From: DASPPK01 sp964399235
GTDB taxonomy: Archaea > Thermoproteota > Bathyarchaeia > Bathyarchaeales > Bathycorpusculaceae
Assembly (NCBI GenBank): GCA_964399235.1
Contig: CAYNQC010000002.1
Coordinates: 7,599-71,598, forward strand
Direction of reading: 5' to 3'
DNA: 64,000 nt
Of this stretch, positions 51,401 through 58,512 are shown piece by piece. The notes beneath the pieces were generated by a model. It made no database searches. It was given only the letters and a program-made list of their open reading frames with translations, and was not told the DNA's origin. Every line of letters starts with the position of its first letter. Within the stretch, counting starts at the first letter, position 1. The position numbers were made by a program, and so were the translations under genes.

Positions 51401-53477
51401 TCTGCCCTTCTTCCGTGAAGTAGAGGGCAAGATCAAGGGTCCCAAGGGCTCCCGGGGTATCGCCAATCAGGCTGGTTTCAAGAAGCTGTCGGGTGGCCCC
51501 GAGGAGCTGAACAACCCCCTGGAGAATATCATCCTGGGCGCCGCCAATATCCTCCGCCGGTCAATGGCGAATAAGGCCAGTCAGCTCTATCGCAACAACC
51601 TCCAGCCCACCGGCATTCTGGAGAAGATCCCGCCTGCCTTCAAGCAGGTGATCGTGCCGGCTGGGCAGATCAAATCCTTCCTGAAGAACAATCCAGACTT
51701 CGATGCGTGGTTGACTTCCATTGGCCAGAATGCCCGCGCCATGCCGACAGCGACCTTCCAGGGCCTGCTGAAGATGTGGTCCATGCAGGCCCCCACAGAC
51801 CCTGATGTGATCCGGATCATGGACAATGGCCAGGCCAACTACTACCGGGTGCATGACCAGGGGCTGCTGCGGGCGCTTGCCGGGGCTGAGCGAGTCAACC
51901 TTGGCGGGATCCTGAAGCCGCTGGTGTTCTTCAAGCAGTTGCTGACCTCGGCGGTGACCAGCACCCCGGAGTTCATCGCCCGTAACTGGATCCGTGATGC
52001 CGTCCACAACTGGACCATCAACCCCGATATGGGCATCACCCATCTGATGAGTGGCACCAAGGCTGCTTTGCAGAATAACGGGCATGCGATCGATATGGGG
52101 TTTGCCGGGGCGGCCTTTGGCGGCGGTGGGTACGTCAATGCCAACGAGCCTGGCACCATGGATAGGATGATCAAGCGAGCCCAGCAGGCAACCGGCACCA
52201 CCTCGGCCAGCGGCGCTGCCAGCACCCTGTTCGACTGGACCTCGCGAGCCTGGGGTCAGTACATGGAGATCAATCACCGGTTTGAGAATGCCGGCCGTGA
52301 AGCTCGCTATGAGCAGGTGTTGGCGGCGACCGGGTTGACGGGCAGGGCAGCCTTCGAGGCCAAGGACGTCCTAGACTTCTCCATGCGCGGCAACTTCAAG
52401 TCCATGCAGATCCTGACGGCGGTACTGCCCTTCTTTAATGCCAGGCTCCAGGGGCTGTACAAGCTGGGTCGGGCCGGGGCGCTGCCTTACAATCGGAAAA
52501 CGCTGCTTTCAAAAGTGGTGATGCGCGGGGCGATGATCGCCATGGCGTCGGCCATGCTGCTGGCGGCCAACAAGGATGACCCGCGCTACCAGGCTCTGAA
52601 TGACTGGGAGAAGGATAACTACTGGTGGTTCTTCTTCCCGAAGGGGTTCCCGATCGAGCGGATCCACATGCCCAAGCCCTTCGAGGTCGGGTTCATCTAT
52701 GGGACCCTGATTGGTGAGCGGCTGCCGCAGAAGATCATGGGCAACGATAACTGGAAGAAGCTTGGTTCTCGCTTCCTGCGTGGCACCTACGATCAGTTGG
52801 CCTTCGACCCCATCCCGCAGGCATTCCGGCCGACCTTTGATGTCGTCAAGAATCGGGTCAGCTTCACGGGCGCGCCCATCGAGGACTTCAGTGACGAGGG
52901 TTTGCTCAAGGCAGCTCGGTACAACGAGTCCACCTCGAAGACTATGAGGTTGATTGGGGAAGGAGTCTCCGACACCATCAATTTGTCACCCAAGCAGCTT
53001 GAGGCGCTCTACAGGGGCTACTTCGGCTCGATGGGCATGTACCTACTGGCGGCTAGTGATGGGGTCGTAAACGCGCTCACAGGCGGTCCTAGGAGTCCTG
53101 CGTGGGAGGCTGGGGATGCGCCGCTGCTGAAGGCGTTCCTGTCGCCGGAGGTGCCGAGGAGCACCCAGCACAAAACCGACATTTATGATTTTCGCAGGGA
53201 TATCAACGAGATATACAAAACCGTCACAACCTATGCGTTGGAGGGTCGGGTCGCGGAGGCTCAGGCGCTCATCGAGAAGAATAAGGCCAAGCTTGACCAG
53301 CGCCCAGTTCTTAACTCGGCCGCCAAGATGCTGACCACGGTTAGGAAATCGATGGATGTTGTGCTGAGGGATCCAGACAAGAGTTCGGCTGAAAAACGTA
53401 TAGAACTCAATAGATTACAAGAGAGGGCAAACACGATTGCCGAGGTGACAGCCAAGATGGTTCGGGTGGCGTGGTGA
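42471..53477 (+). CDS. Giant 3668-residue polyvalent protein (RadC/JAB, zincin, ART, LPD38-type domains)
   Basis: ATG 42471 follows AGGAGAGGTG. Recognisable units: an Ala/Gly helical N-terminus; a Pro/Ala linker (about residues 706-895); a RadC/JAB-type metalloprotease (HNHPSGSPEPSAAD, residues 1339-1352); a zincin motif HEAVH (2432-2436); an ADP-ribosyltransferase-like LYHASSGGY..TSGLGFFMTADAGAAARYG (from 2628); and a C-terminal LPD38-like region TPEFIARNWIRDAVHNW (about 3164). This matches polyvalent proteins described for phages and conjugative elements, which carry several effector domains into the cell with DNA. Three other genes overlap it: small +1-frame genes at 45157 and 48541 and an antisense HNH at 45324-45854. 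In those stretches the giant frame is open but not domain-like. Confidence 0.85.
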   Translation: MANWWETPQQPVPLPSAQPDLGSMDLAQLYREAYGFRDVPPSAAPLPPVASTEPVPPQPGLLSDVGNLLKRGYASTAEGVNWLAGQTPGLNNIPALDWQGNADYWKQVADQTTQKLSLAQQAAGEKKFFNEDYTPGEAWKDPRSYLGGAVESIPGTVVGMAAGAPIAGIVNKVGMGLLTRGATAAAEKALAGGAEAAAVKAAGQVTNKAAGRVAMGAGAVGYGAGEGVTAAATDGAQARDLVMGRSPEEMAASPLYQQLLAKGLPPDQAQQQVADTVAEQVATRAGISVAVMGAPMGAVFGKWFHSAGGEKITKSLLGELAVGTLGEGAQEFPQSGAEQFFQNQAIKQHVDPKQKLWEGVLNASVAGSVSGAVMGGAMGGFQGIGAKAGAANARINEELSKAAFANNLQFATADDLHAAMAHLDTLGQQKDLPKESIDRVAQARSTIQAEMALRATPETLAQPLRDDQGNVQPRAESAFLGLSERPHGLSDDQLAEAANRPLGEDAPAEWGAAQDRYKAEIAHRTALSNTVKHFTDNPGAVGGVSSRILDIVSGRPLTPKGYGSTDFNLATLSDDLLTRYRMAGEVLLRDHPETLGKKQTSKLTEAVDQLHQEADRRAAGQQGNPEEIKVNEQVTSLASQPAKKFSDTVKTLSAEALTRAAKIIESRLQLEPALAPKLEEINARVGVLQAQQASVQQASVATPAPESVQGAAPVVEAVAPATPAPAPAAAVPESVVAPAPSAQAAPAVTAPAPSAPSAPSALALPAPATPVAVERVAAGLPVIYSNKDRIKEVKANPNYNVIALPDGRAKVVGVLHPKTQQWIGFPPNAPVPAAPKALPAPAPTTPAAQPVEAAQPAAEVAPKGGAASAIPSAPSVEPPIEAPSVPVTKPKKVTSNATSIRQDQRFPSQRGQEGQSGVQQGSEPGGGNLRVQGKKQVAAKQVGETVTRQVVSTKGKFGLPKSSPDGVAANAKLLPHGANRQATLVKGFDSLNRNRQRAVLGHVISVLQDDEVARSVVKTIPVDVMDMLTGKDGSSEEVLHNPSMLRNALIVPLDASIPAGVSRFIESIAGRAASASTSPAAVKASLTNKTAGSELSGKNGPTKVASKGNGSQGVGSESSKKQESIRGQRQSKQAAKSVTPLQSTATMARHAAYKTLGINWNKTHEVVKQDQDWAVVEKPTVAKEEGPLAAPNLDLFAEPNPDQFDLFSDAEPTNDPKLQKAQDGARKAVEALRTQRGSILGNAIAKDFEDHSITSLIGKKIRSAKDLAVLAQVYRNPSFETFRYFFTKGNAVVAQTATTARLPGCTPIFTGHDTTWGDGLEQLKRMMAESGADGYYILHNHPSGSPEPSAADVQVTKGLAAMLPGFKGHVVIDQTKYGLMRANGSQLVADLPEKALQDDTRYNVDRQYTRPHFALGARINSSADVAATASALRYNSGSGYFQLVGTNRHGVRGIMEVPIEALKGYRQTKTGSLRIVAEVRRFARTTGSVDIFAINLPGNIGRMSVLGAIKSGLFKDVHFAGDTNTIRETTIVGTTPGAEMGRIGSRGIGASESQASPYVETKLAESEPIVPKGMAGLQNAASISAINHLAKARKFDSNLELKDVIEDRVTAAAARLKDFNLRAKTLGQREKSYLSTQLYNEMRQGLLSGSDALGWYEGKVHGAFEYLALKHPELKFLDKDHGGMEQVRRNRFAYTYILAMTSNGTKVEKNAENAQRLYTRFLENGHLPTTGFGSGTAATNIEKSAELFNELADRFGIDRFGRMMMTQFKVIDLSNAGIKTSGETSDQDVLGALVLGPKLGNGFFANLNGIFDQLTMDRWFMRTWGRLIGHLREVYPERVNTHRASVRDIINNLTNEVRDVIVDHLTRPGSRQATKDKAKLLTAAMAPGATDEDIDALAWMVKGLTVSDQFRDILNPAGNGQGSELRLATNSLTTNLMGDIEAPTRTQRPQIREVMTEAIRLLGEHTGVNLTAADAQALLWYPEKLLYDKAKLAAGQEKTYAADDLPDYENIARQLVATLGVPQHEIDAVTSRLAGERATPDAGRSAGAVLPGPGGEGLQADSGQLRYAGFNEGERREFLRQETLRTLHTGPAFGGDNTGLPGSFKGGSPGSLRYELGGTSYDVVTTQTFNPSQLVTHRFGRAAITPLKIAEVDTADAKSVEAFHAAVADAKANTLYGAAVEPKSIAQLSGQEDGYQGIRLFMTKDGKSGFAIKKNGDIVSVFSQSREGVQFTTGSMLMLAIQEGGRKLDAYDIGLPRLYSVHGMKEVARTPFNEQYAPEDWDYEVFKKFNNGRPDIVFMVFDPDRAHFAIYGDGAPRAAPVPEYDDGVNIQQAAIESLRAQRQTANAQAGITPRLRYSKSAGGVGVSIQEARAQLINAIGAAQVQALEKAGRLVFHESDPTGMGGAGYVDSKGVIHLIPANMDSTALDVALHEAVHVGKDDRFFEGSRAQIQLAHATLSLVGLKNFIGAPSFNDLAGQVRRLAAAGNKAAQDALAKATEVDPTNVDEESVAYLSQYADAKLPLVRRILAAIRAVLYRMGVKIELRPEDIRALAMSALKARASMTTQTQRVAPAYSEPGIEVTDISWEEFSRIRNAYMTAPKTSEGAFKAWFGKGVEGVNAINGKPLTLYHASSGGYTQWDETKAGQASGHPTSGLGFFMTADAGAAARYGNNVQEFYVKISNPYYLTDADLMGLNSVDDATKLRRRLQSQGYDAGVVTAPGAAPYVIAFTSNQVKFTSNTNPTASPDFRYSLTGRPVATGLTGDRILDEFNRKAGMSERESTIQAVQRVMKNPAQRQTVIQSMINRFIEGTFDETHQGKLHELAQGIDISDPSVSGNAAQRLSTGWADTLYHILVHGAPMWRNGVVARKTMKGLFDILSPVSDPELMREWLGWRAATRADRLLRERNPDGTPKEKNFTRAEVDHVLNRINADPAKLAMFESVGVEFNQFESDMLDLAVGAGLVDARLAAQWKAHEDYLPFFREVEGKIKGPKGSRGIANQAGFKKLSGGPEELNNPLENIILGAANILRRSMANKASQLYRNNLQPTGILEKIPPAFKQVIVPAGQIKSFLKNNPDFDAWLTSIGQNARAMPTATFQGLLKMWSMQAPTDPDVIRIMDNGQANYYRVHDQGLLRALAGAERVNLGGILKPLVFFKQLLTSAVTSTPEFIARNWIRDAVHNWTINPDMGITHLMSGTKAALQNNGHAIDMGFAGAAFGGGGYVNANEPGTMDRMIKRAQQATGTTSASGAASTLFDWTSRAWGQYMEINHRFENAGREARYEQVLAATGLTGRAAFEAKDVLDFSMRGNFKSMQILTAVLPFFNARLQGLYKLGRAGALPYNRKTLLSKVVMRGAMIAMASAMLLAANKDDPRYQALNDWEKDNYWWFFFPKGFPIERIHMPKPFEVGFIYGTLIGERLPQKIMGNDNWKKLGSRFLRGTYDQLAFDPIPQAFRPTFDVVKNRVSFTGAPIEDFSDEGLLKAARYNESTSKTMRLIGEGVSDTINLSPKQLEALYRGYFGSMGMYLLAASDGVVNALTGGPRSPAWEAGDAPLLKAFLSPEVPRSTQHKTDIYDFRRDINEIYKTVTTYALEGRVAEAQALIEKNKAKLDQRPVLNSAAKMLTTVRKSMDVVLRDPDKSSAEKRIELNRLQERANTIAEVTAKMVRVAW
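45157..45321 (+). CDS. 54-residue protein overprinted in the +1 frame of the giant gene
   Basis: ATG 45157 after AAAAAGG encodes MPLAYVKIRDSLAKGAKKDS..., then SRAAAIYVSKGKSKSQRSKL and stops at TAG 45319. The basic, helical sequence reads like a small phage protein, while the giant frame at this point turns into Ser/Gln/Arg-rich text. Function unknown. Confidence 0.6.
   Translation: MPLAYVKIRDSLAKGAKKDSPAYNKAQSRAAAIYVSKGKSKSQRSKLAKQLHDK
45324..45854 (-). CDS. Antisense HNH homing endonuclease within the giant gene
   Basis: Up to 176 residues. LACDFCGTVFTRKFAAGRLVRQAGFYCSRTC (zinc finger), then ITEHRWVMQNLLGRPILSSEHVHHINGDGLDNRPCNLVILKHADHMAEH, a complete HNH core, and a C-terminal HTH SGLSVRAVGKQLGVCGDTIWRRL. 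Transcribed leftward, opposite to the giant gene. There is no ATG upstream of the zinc finger: TTG at 45854 or TTG at 45806 would have to start it. Function as a homing endonuclease is inferred from the motif; expression is doubtful. Confidence 0.75.
   Translation of the reverse strand: MSAYTLLLLTAFGAHPLATITLACDFCGTVFTRKFAAGRLVRQAGFYCSRTCAGRCRPTGYRLDKSAHTSRYRRIKRDNKSITEHRWVMQNLLGRPILSSEHVHHINGDGLDNRPCNLVILKHADHMAEHRTLPIPIETIKALYESGLSVRAVGKQLGVCGDTIWRRLRKAKFALR
48541..48819 (+). CDS. 92-residue protein overprinted in the +1 frame of the giant gene
   Basis: ATG 48541 has TTTAGGAG ten bases upstream. Residues 8-92 are coherent: LPESEQRLTPDDQQELFYQGLEGKDFKQIAANLDTL, a Ser/Lys stretch, then KPSALSIPDLLLEGIIRDYPGLSREEAQAVLDM. 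The giant frame over the same bases is Gly/Arg-rich (GPGGEGLQADSGQ). Small helical protein of unknown function. Confidence 0.6.
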   Translation: MKSMQSPADLPESEQRLTPDDQQELFYQGLEGKDFKQIAANLDTLVSTKERGESSSGKKPSALSIPDLLLEGIIRDYPGLSREEAQAVLDMS

Positions 53478-53509
53478 ACACCACAGACTTATGAACACCA
53501 CGCCGGTCA

Positions 53510-53640
53510 TGACCAAACCCAACCGTACCATGCCGTGCCCGACCTATCCATTCCTGGCCTCTGCACGCCTCGGCCGTCCCTGCCATGCCCGGCCGTCCCG
53601 ATCCAAGCCTTACCTGGCCACGTCGCGCACCACAAAAGGA
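53510..53640 (-). repeat. G-rich pentamer-like spacer on the minus strand
   Basis: Read leftward the sequence is GG-unit rich (GGCATGGCAGGGACGGCCGA), the same family as the early-region spacers but on the other strand, following leftward transcription after the 53807 gene. No gene inside. Confidence 0.7.
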
Positions 53641-53684
53641 TGCATGGAATGAGCCATGTTTGTTTGGAATTAGCAAAAAGGTGG

Positions 53685-53713
53685 AGCCCTGAGTCGCACA
53701 GGGCTTTCTGTTT
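53685..53713 (+). terminator. Terminator between late and tail operons
   Basis: 7-bp stem AGCCCTG/CAGGGCT, loop AGTCGCA, then TTCTGTTT. It lies 208 bases after the giant gene stop and would end rightward late transcription before the convergent tail operon. A second stem TGCCCG/CGGGCA (53746-53765) lies downstream. Confidence 0.65.
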
Positions 53714-53806
53714 CCGGGCTAGCCGCAACAGAATAAGCTTTTGCCCGAGGCGGAGCGGGCAGACAGATAGTACCTACGCTTAAGGGGTTATGCAAGCCAA
53801 TAGAGG

Positions 53807-56548
53807 TCAAGCCCATCCGACAAATACAGAGGCAAACATCTGTTCTTGCCAGGTATCCCAATCTATCAATGGCAGTGTATCGTCGGTAACGTTATACATC
53901 GGTCGGTATGTCATTAGTACCCCGTTCTCAAATAGCCCCCACTGTTTGAGGGTGAGCGCTATGCATCGGTAACTCTCGTTAAGCGCAACCATAGCGTCGA
54001 ACCAGGGGTAAAATTCAACAGGGCTTATTTCGACTTCCCATTTGTGCTCCCCAAAGCAGTCTGATGGAGTTATCCCCTCTGCCGGGTAATCAACGTATGG
54101 AGGCGCAAATGCGGTTACTGCATATCGTTTTGCCCCGGTATGTATGGCCGTCTCATTAAACGTGAGCTCAGAGTTTCCTGCCGATGCGTAGTACAGCTTT
54201 TTGGTATCGAACTCCTCATCCCAGTTCCCTTCATAAGCTCTGTATATTTGTCCGCCGCCAGCATCCTGCTGAAACCTCACATCGTTGTATGTTGGTGAAT
54301 CCGCGACATGGGAAAGAACCCAGCCATCTCCCTCATATGGGCCTATGCCGGCGCCCCTCATCCACCATCTAAGCGGCTCATTTTCATAAAACTCGGTATG
54401 CGCATCTTCAAAAACGGCCGTCCCAGACCAGTGGGTTGGCCTTCTTGTATATGAATACTCTACGTTTCTGTGCCCTTCATTGCTTATCTCATCCCTCTGT
54501 ATATACACTGAATCCCCGCTATTGTATGGGAAGACAAGCGTGTGCCTGAATGAGATAACTGCCCGGCGATGATCCATAAAGGATTCCCATGCACCACTAG
54601 GCTCAACTATATCAACCCTGATTCCACCATACATCCTATCTGGTATTTCTTGTGGATCGCTCCCGCTGCATGTCTTGGCGCTCAACGGCCAGTAGTCTAA
54701 ATCGTTATACCCGCCAAAATTGGCCATCGCCGTCCTGTATCGAGTAGTGGTTGGCCCAAAGTCAACCCGCATGTCGATGGCCTGATGGTAGTACGTGTAA
54801 TACTCTGGAGATTCCAGCAAGTCTTCATGAATCGATATCTCGCCCGGGTCTGCGTCTGTGGCCAGGTAATAGCCATTCCTGGAGTCTATGTAGTTTGTGA
54901 AGAATACGTCCTGGTCTCTTCTTGACGCGGATGGCCCGCACGCATAGAAGCTCCCCGTTGTCATTCCCCCCGCGTAATTGTTAAACTGAGTATCCACCTG
55001 GGCGTTGGTGTAGGCTGTAGATGGGGAGGAGTACTTATCCCTAACAACTACCAACCTGCTTTCCCCGTCTTCTGTGATTGAATACCAGCAATACATGGGG
55101 GCATCAAAATCCATAGACGCCGGGTATCCCCTGGTTGGCCCAAGCCTCCACTCATGCCAATCTTCCCATTCAAGAATGTGCCCGAAGCTGGCTGGCTTCC
55201 TCCAGGGACGCAAGCATTTGTTGAACGGAGTTGCGGATACCTCTTCGACTGTGCTTAGAGCTGCCGAGAATGGCACATCTTCTTTGGCACCTAAGAAAGA
55301 CAGGGTTATTTTGTACCGCCTAAAAATATGATGACTAATAACCCCGGAGGCCGAGATAGTTTCCATTGTTACTATCTGTGCTTCGTCGCCTTTATAATTG
55401 AATTTCCAGCCTTCATGAAGCGGGGAGCCTGCCATGCCGGCAAGTAACCCATCGTTTATGGGGATGGCAGGCCCGAACTTTACGCACCTGGATAGGAAAT
55501 ATGACTCAATCTTTGTTCTTTCTATAAAGGTTAATGATTGGTTCTGGAGCAGGGTTCTTCTGAGTATTGCAGACTCAAATGGGAAGTATAGTTTCTGTGC
55601 GGATAACGAGATTCCATCTATTTTTAGAAGCCAATACTCATAATCATCTGACACATACATCCCTCGGCTGTAATCCCAATTAAATGCTATGTTTGGGTTA
55701 CCTACAGATTGCCAATAATCACCCATTATCCCTGAAACAATCGCCGAAACCTCTTCAGAGAAAGGGTCTGTCTTGCCTTGCTCGTCGAGGACAAAGCTGT
55801 TGTTAATTACCCCCCCGAGGATCGCCTGCAGATAGAGCTTTAGCCGGCCCGTAGCATATCCTGGGTTTGGTGTACATGCTTGAGTTCTCGTGTACTCGAA
55901 CGTTTTTATACCGCCAGCAAAATACTCAAAAGTTTGTAGGGCGATCGAGTGAAGATGGTCTGCCGGCGGGTATCCGCTACCATCCTCTACTGCGTGGGGG
56001 GCTCTTACCTCACCATCTGTTACCGACAATAGAACATCGTTCTGGTTAAGGATAAGCGCTATCTCATCAAGCCATCTCGGCCTAAGAGAAGTGTTTAAGG
56101 CCTCATATTGCTCGCCCCCGTAATAAAGCAGGTTGGTTGTTGGGAGAGCCCCAGATGAGATATTCCCTAGATTTACAAGCCCGGTTTCCAGGAACACATA
56201 GATGCTCCTCCCATCAACATCCTTTTTCTTCCGAACATCAACCTCGATTATCCGAATATCGCCATTGCGGATTACCCTTATTTCTGTCCCATCAGATAGT
56301 CTTACATGCTTGGCGCCCTGAGCTATCCTCCCCAGCTCTGTCCTATTGATTACATCTCCTAAAATTGTCTGAGCAATAGGCAGGTATTCGGCCGCTATCT
56401 TTGGGTCTCCCTGCAAGCGCTTAATGGCCGGGAGGGTATTCCTAACATTCAGGCTATTGTTTGCCTGATGATTACCGCGATCAAGGCTATCAAGAATAGA
56501 GTCTTCCGGTGGCCTTCTCCTGTCTCGCCCCCCTATTCTATTAATCAC
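53807..56548 (-). CDS. Large tail/receptor-binding-type protein
   Basis: 913 residues, last gene of the leftward tail operon. N-terminal ~170 residues are helical/basic (SLNVRNTLPAIKRLQGDPK), the rest aromatic- and Asp/Glu-rich beta with many Trp/Tyr, including ESPEYYTYYHQAIDMRVDF. No enzyme motif. The N-terminal part could attach to the tail while the rest serves as spike or fibre; not proven. Confidence 0.6.
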   Translation of the reverse strand: MINRIGGRDRRRPPEDSILDSLDRGNHQANNSLNVRNTLPAIKRLQGDPKIAAEYLPIAQTILGDVINRTELGRIAQGAKHVRLSDGTEIRVIRNGDIRIIEVDVRKKKDVDGRSIYVFLETGLVNLGNISSGALPTTNLLYYGGEQYEALNTSLRPRWLDEIALILNQNDVLLSVTDGEVRAPHAVEDGSGYPPADHLHSIALQTFEYFAGGIKTFEYTRTQACTPNPGYATGRLKLYLQAILGGVINNSFVLDEQGKTDPFSEEVSAIVSGIMGDYWQSVGNPNIAFNWDYSRGMYVSDDYEYWLLKIDGISLSAQKLYFPFESAILRRTLLQNQSLTFIERTKIESYFLSRCVKFGPAIPINDGLLAGMAGSPLHEGWKFNYKGDEAQIVTMETISASGVISHHIFRRYKITLSFLGAKEDVPFSAALSTVEEVSATPFNKCLRPWRKPASFGHILEWEDWHEWRLGPTRGYPASMDFDAPMYCWYSITEDGESRLVVVRDKYSSPSTAYTNAQVDTQFNNYAGGMTTGSFYACGPSASRRDQDVFFTNYIDSRNGYYLATDADPGEISIHEDLLESPEYYTYYHQAIDMRVDFGPTTTRYRTAMANFGGYNDLDYWPLSAKTCSGSDPQEIPDRMYGGIRVDIVEPSGAWESFMDHRRAVISFRHTLVFPYNSGDSVYIQRDEISNEGHRNVEYSYTRRPTHWSGTAVFEDAHTEFYENEPLRWWMRGAGIGPYEGDGWVLSHVADSPTYNDVRFQQDAGGGQIYRAYEGNWDEEFDTKKLYYASAGNSELTFNETAIHTGAKRYAVTAFAPPYVDYPAEGITPSDCFGEHKWEVEISPVEFYPWFDAMVALNESYRCIALTLKQWGLFENGVLMTYRPMYNVTDDTLPLIDWDTWQEQMFASVFVGWA

Positions 56549-56550
56549 GG

Positions 56551-58512
56551 CTATACTCTCTTCTCCTCGTAATAATGGTATTCACTAAACTGATCAGAAG
56601 TCGTAGACCCAGAACTCAACGACGCACCGACGTTCATGGCGCTCATGGCCGACCCGGCAAGCTGAGAGCCGGTCCTGGCAATTCCGTCCAGCGCCGACAG
56701 CGCGACCTTCGATAACTCAAGCTCCTTGGTTTGTTCCAGGTCAGCCTCTTTTAGCGTTATATCCGCCTCCAGCTTATTAACGGACAGGAAGTAATCGAGC
56801 TTCTTCATTCCAAAATCGGTATACGCTGACTCTACGAAAGCCTTGGTTTTGTAGATGTCTGCGCCAAGACTTTGCTGTTTAACCAGCGATTCAACACGCG
56901 CAATCTCGGTCTGCAGTTCAGCCTTGTATTGCTCAAGCTGGCTTTGCCATGCCTCTAGCGATAGCTTTACTCCAGTAATATCGAGGTCGGCCATCACCTT
57001 GGCCGCATCCACTTGGCTGGCATACCCTGCTACACGCGAGGAGAACGCTTTTGCCTGGGCATCAAATAATTCTACTTTGCTCTTCTCTGCGTCGGCAGCA
57101 ATGCCATAAGCCCTCCACTCTGATTCGTAAGCGCCCACCTGTGCAGTGTAGATGGCTACCATTTTTGCCGACCATTCCAGCTTCGCAATCTCTGCCTTTA
57201 GCAGGCTATCTGCGGCTTCTACCTGGCTCTTGTAGATGGAGACTCTGATTCCGATAGCTTCCCATTGTGCCTTGTAAATCTCTATTCCCTGCTGGTTGAG
57301 CTGTCCAATAAGCTTTTGCCCTTCAAGTTCTGATTTGAATATCTCCAGCTTTGCAAGCTCTGCCTGTAACTGATCTTTTATGGTTTCAAATTCAACCTGC
57401 CAGGCGGATACCTTAGCTTTATAAAGGTCAATGGCGGCCTGCAGTATCTTTAGGTCAACCTCTATATCGGTCTGAGCAAGGGATTGTACGATCCCATACA
57501 GCTTCGCCCAGGAATCTCTCAGCATTCCTTCGTAGCTCATCCCTTGCTGGATGGCAAATCGCAAGTTCTCAATCTCTAGTTTTGCCTCCTCTACCCACAG
57601 GTCCCTGTTTAGTTGAGCTTTCTTGTCTCTGTTTAGCTGTCGCACCTGGGCAAGCTTGGCCTCTAGCGCCCCCCCTGGCAAGGTGAACCCTCTGGATAGC
57701 CAGTCAGTGATAGCGACTTGTTCCGCCTGAAATGCTTGTTGGTCTTCGGCGGCGAATGCCCTGTCTCTCAGCGCCTGAGCAACTGCCGGGGGTAGTCCCG
57801 TAGATGTGCCAGACAGTAGCTCAGACAGGCGCGGACATAGGCTTGCCAGTGCAGAGCAGTTGCCGACAAATGCCGTCAATTGTTGATTCGTTAGCGCGTA
57901 ATAGGCCAGGGCCAGAGAATTAAAATCTTCCGGGCTTGCCATGACTGGTGCTATTGGAGTGGATGCACGCAGAGACGCGATCAGCGCTTCAACGGCAGCC
58001 AAGTCTGGGGGGTCGAGCGTTGGGAGCGAGACAGGCCTTATCTCTGGCAAGTCGGGATCGCCAGTTACAGGAACTTCAGGATACTCGGGAGCGGTTAGTG
58101 GAGATGGGCCTGCAGGGGCCGCAGGAAGCGTGCTTGATGGCCGGCTGGGCAACTGTATCGGGAGCGGGGTATCGGTGAATAGCGGGACGGCTAACTGAGA
58201 AAACCTATTTTTTGCCTCCGTGAGGGCACCGTCTACGTCTGCTTTCGACATAGGCTCCCCAGGACTCGGCGGAATATTAAATGGGGTCTCTACAGCCTCT
58301 GGAGCAGGCTCCGGCTTTACGTAGTCAGGGATCCCGGCCACATTCCCAGTAGTAAGGCTCCCGGTCCCATAGCCGGCAGCTTGTGGCGAGTCAGAATAGG
58401 CTCCCGAGATTTGATTGAGCGCCTCTATGGCAGTGTGAAAGCTGGTATCGGCATAGTGTTTGAAAGAGTCTATCTGCGCCTGCACGAGCTCATTTGTGGA
58501 AATCCAAGCCAT
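56551..58512 (-). CDS. Long coiled-coil tail protein
   Basis: 653 residues. After a Pro-rich N-terminal third, residues ~250-600 form long Ala/Glu/Lys/Gln helices with repeated YK-x-QVEA/AKLE heptads (KSQVEAADSLLKAEIAKLEW). The helices suggest a fibrous or tail-lumen protein. The start overlaps the preceding stop by 1 base (TAATG). No known family. Confidence 0.62.
   Translation of the reverse strand: MAWISTNELVQAQIDSFKHYADTSFHTAIEALNQISGAYSDSPQAAGYGTGSLTTGNVAGIPDYVKPEPAPEAVETPFNIPPSPGEPMSKADVDGALTEAKNRFSQLAVPLFTDTPLPIQLPSRPSSTLPAAPAGPSPLTAPEYPEVPVTGDPDLPEIRPVSLPTLDPPDLAAVEALIASLRASTPIAPVMASPEDFNSLALAYYALTNQQLTAFVGNCSALASLCPRLSELLSGTSTGLPPAVAQALRDRAFAAEDQQAFQAEQVAITDWLSRGFTLPGGALEAKLAQVRQLNRDKKAQLNRDLWVEEAKLEIENLRFAIQQGMSYEGMLRDSWAKLYGIVQSLAQTDIEVDLKILQAAIDLYKAKVSAWQVEFETIKDQLQAELAKLEIFKSELEGQKLIGQLNQQGIEIYKAQWEAIGIRVSIYKSQVEAADSLLKAEIAKLEWSAKMVAIYTAQVGAYESEWRAYGIAADAEKSKVELFDAQAKAFSSRVAGYASQVDAAKVMADLDITGVKLSLEAWQSQLEQYKAELQTEIARVESLVKQQSLGADIYKTKAFVESAYTDFGMKKLDYFLSVNKLEADITLKEADLEQTKELELSKVALSALDGIARTGSQLAGSAMSAMNVGASLSSGSTTSDQFSEYHYYEEKRV

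Noticed and set aside
50589..52277. Two more long minus-strand frames opposite the giant gene (50589-51392, 51561-52277)
   Set aside because: No motifs, composition typical of antisense of a GC-rich gene, and the + frame there is conserved-looking LPD38-type sequence.
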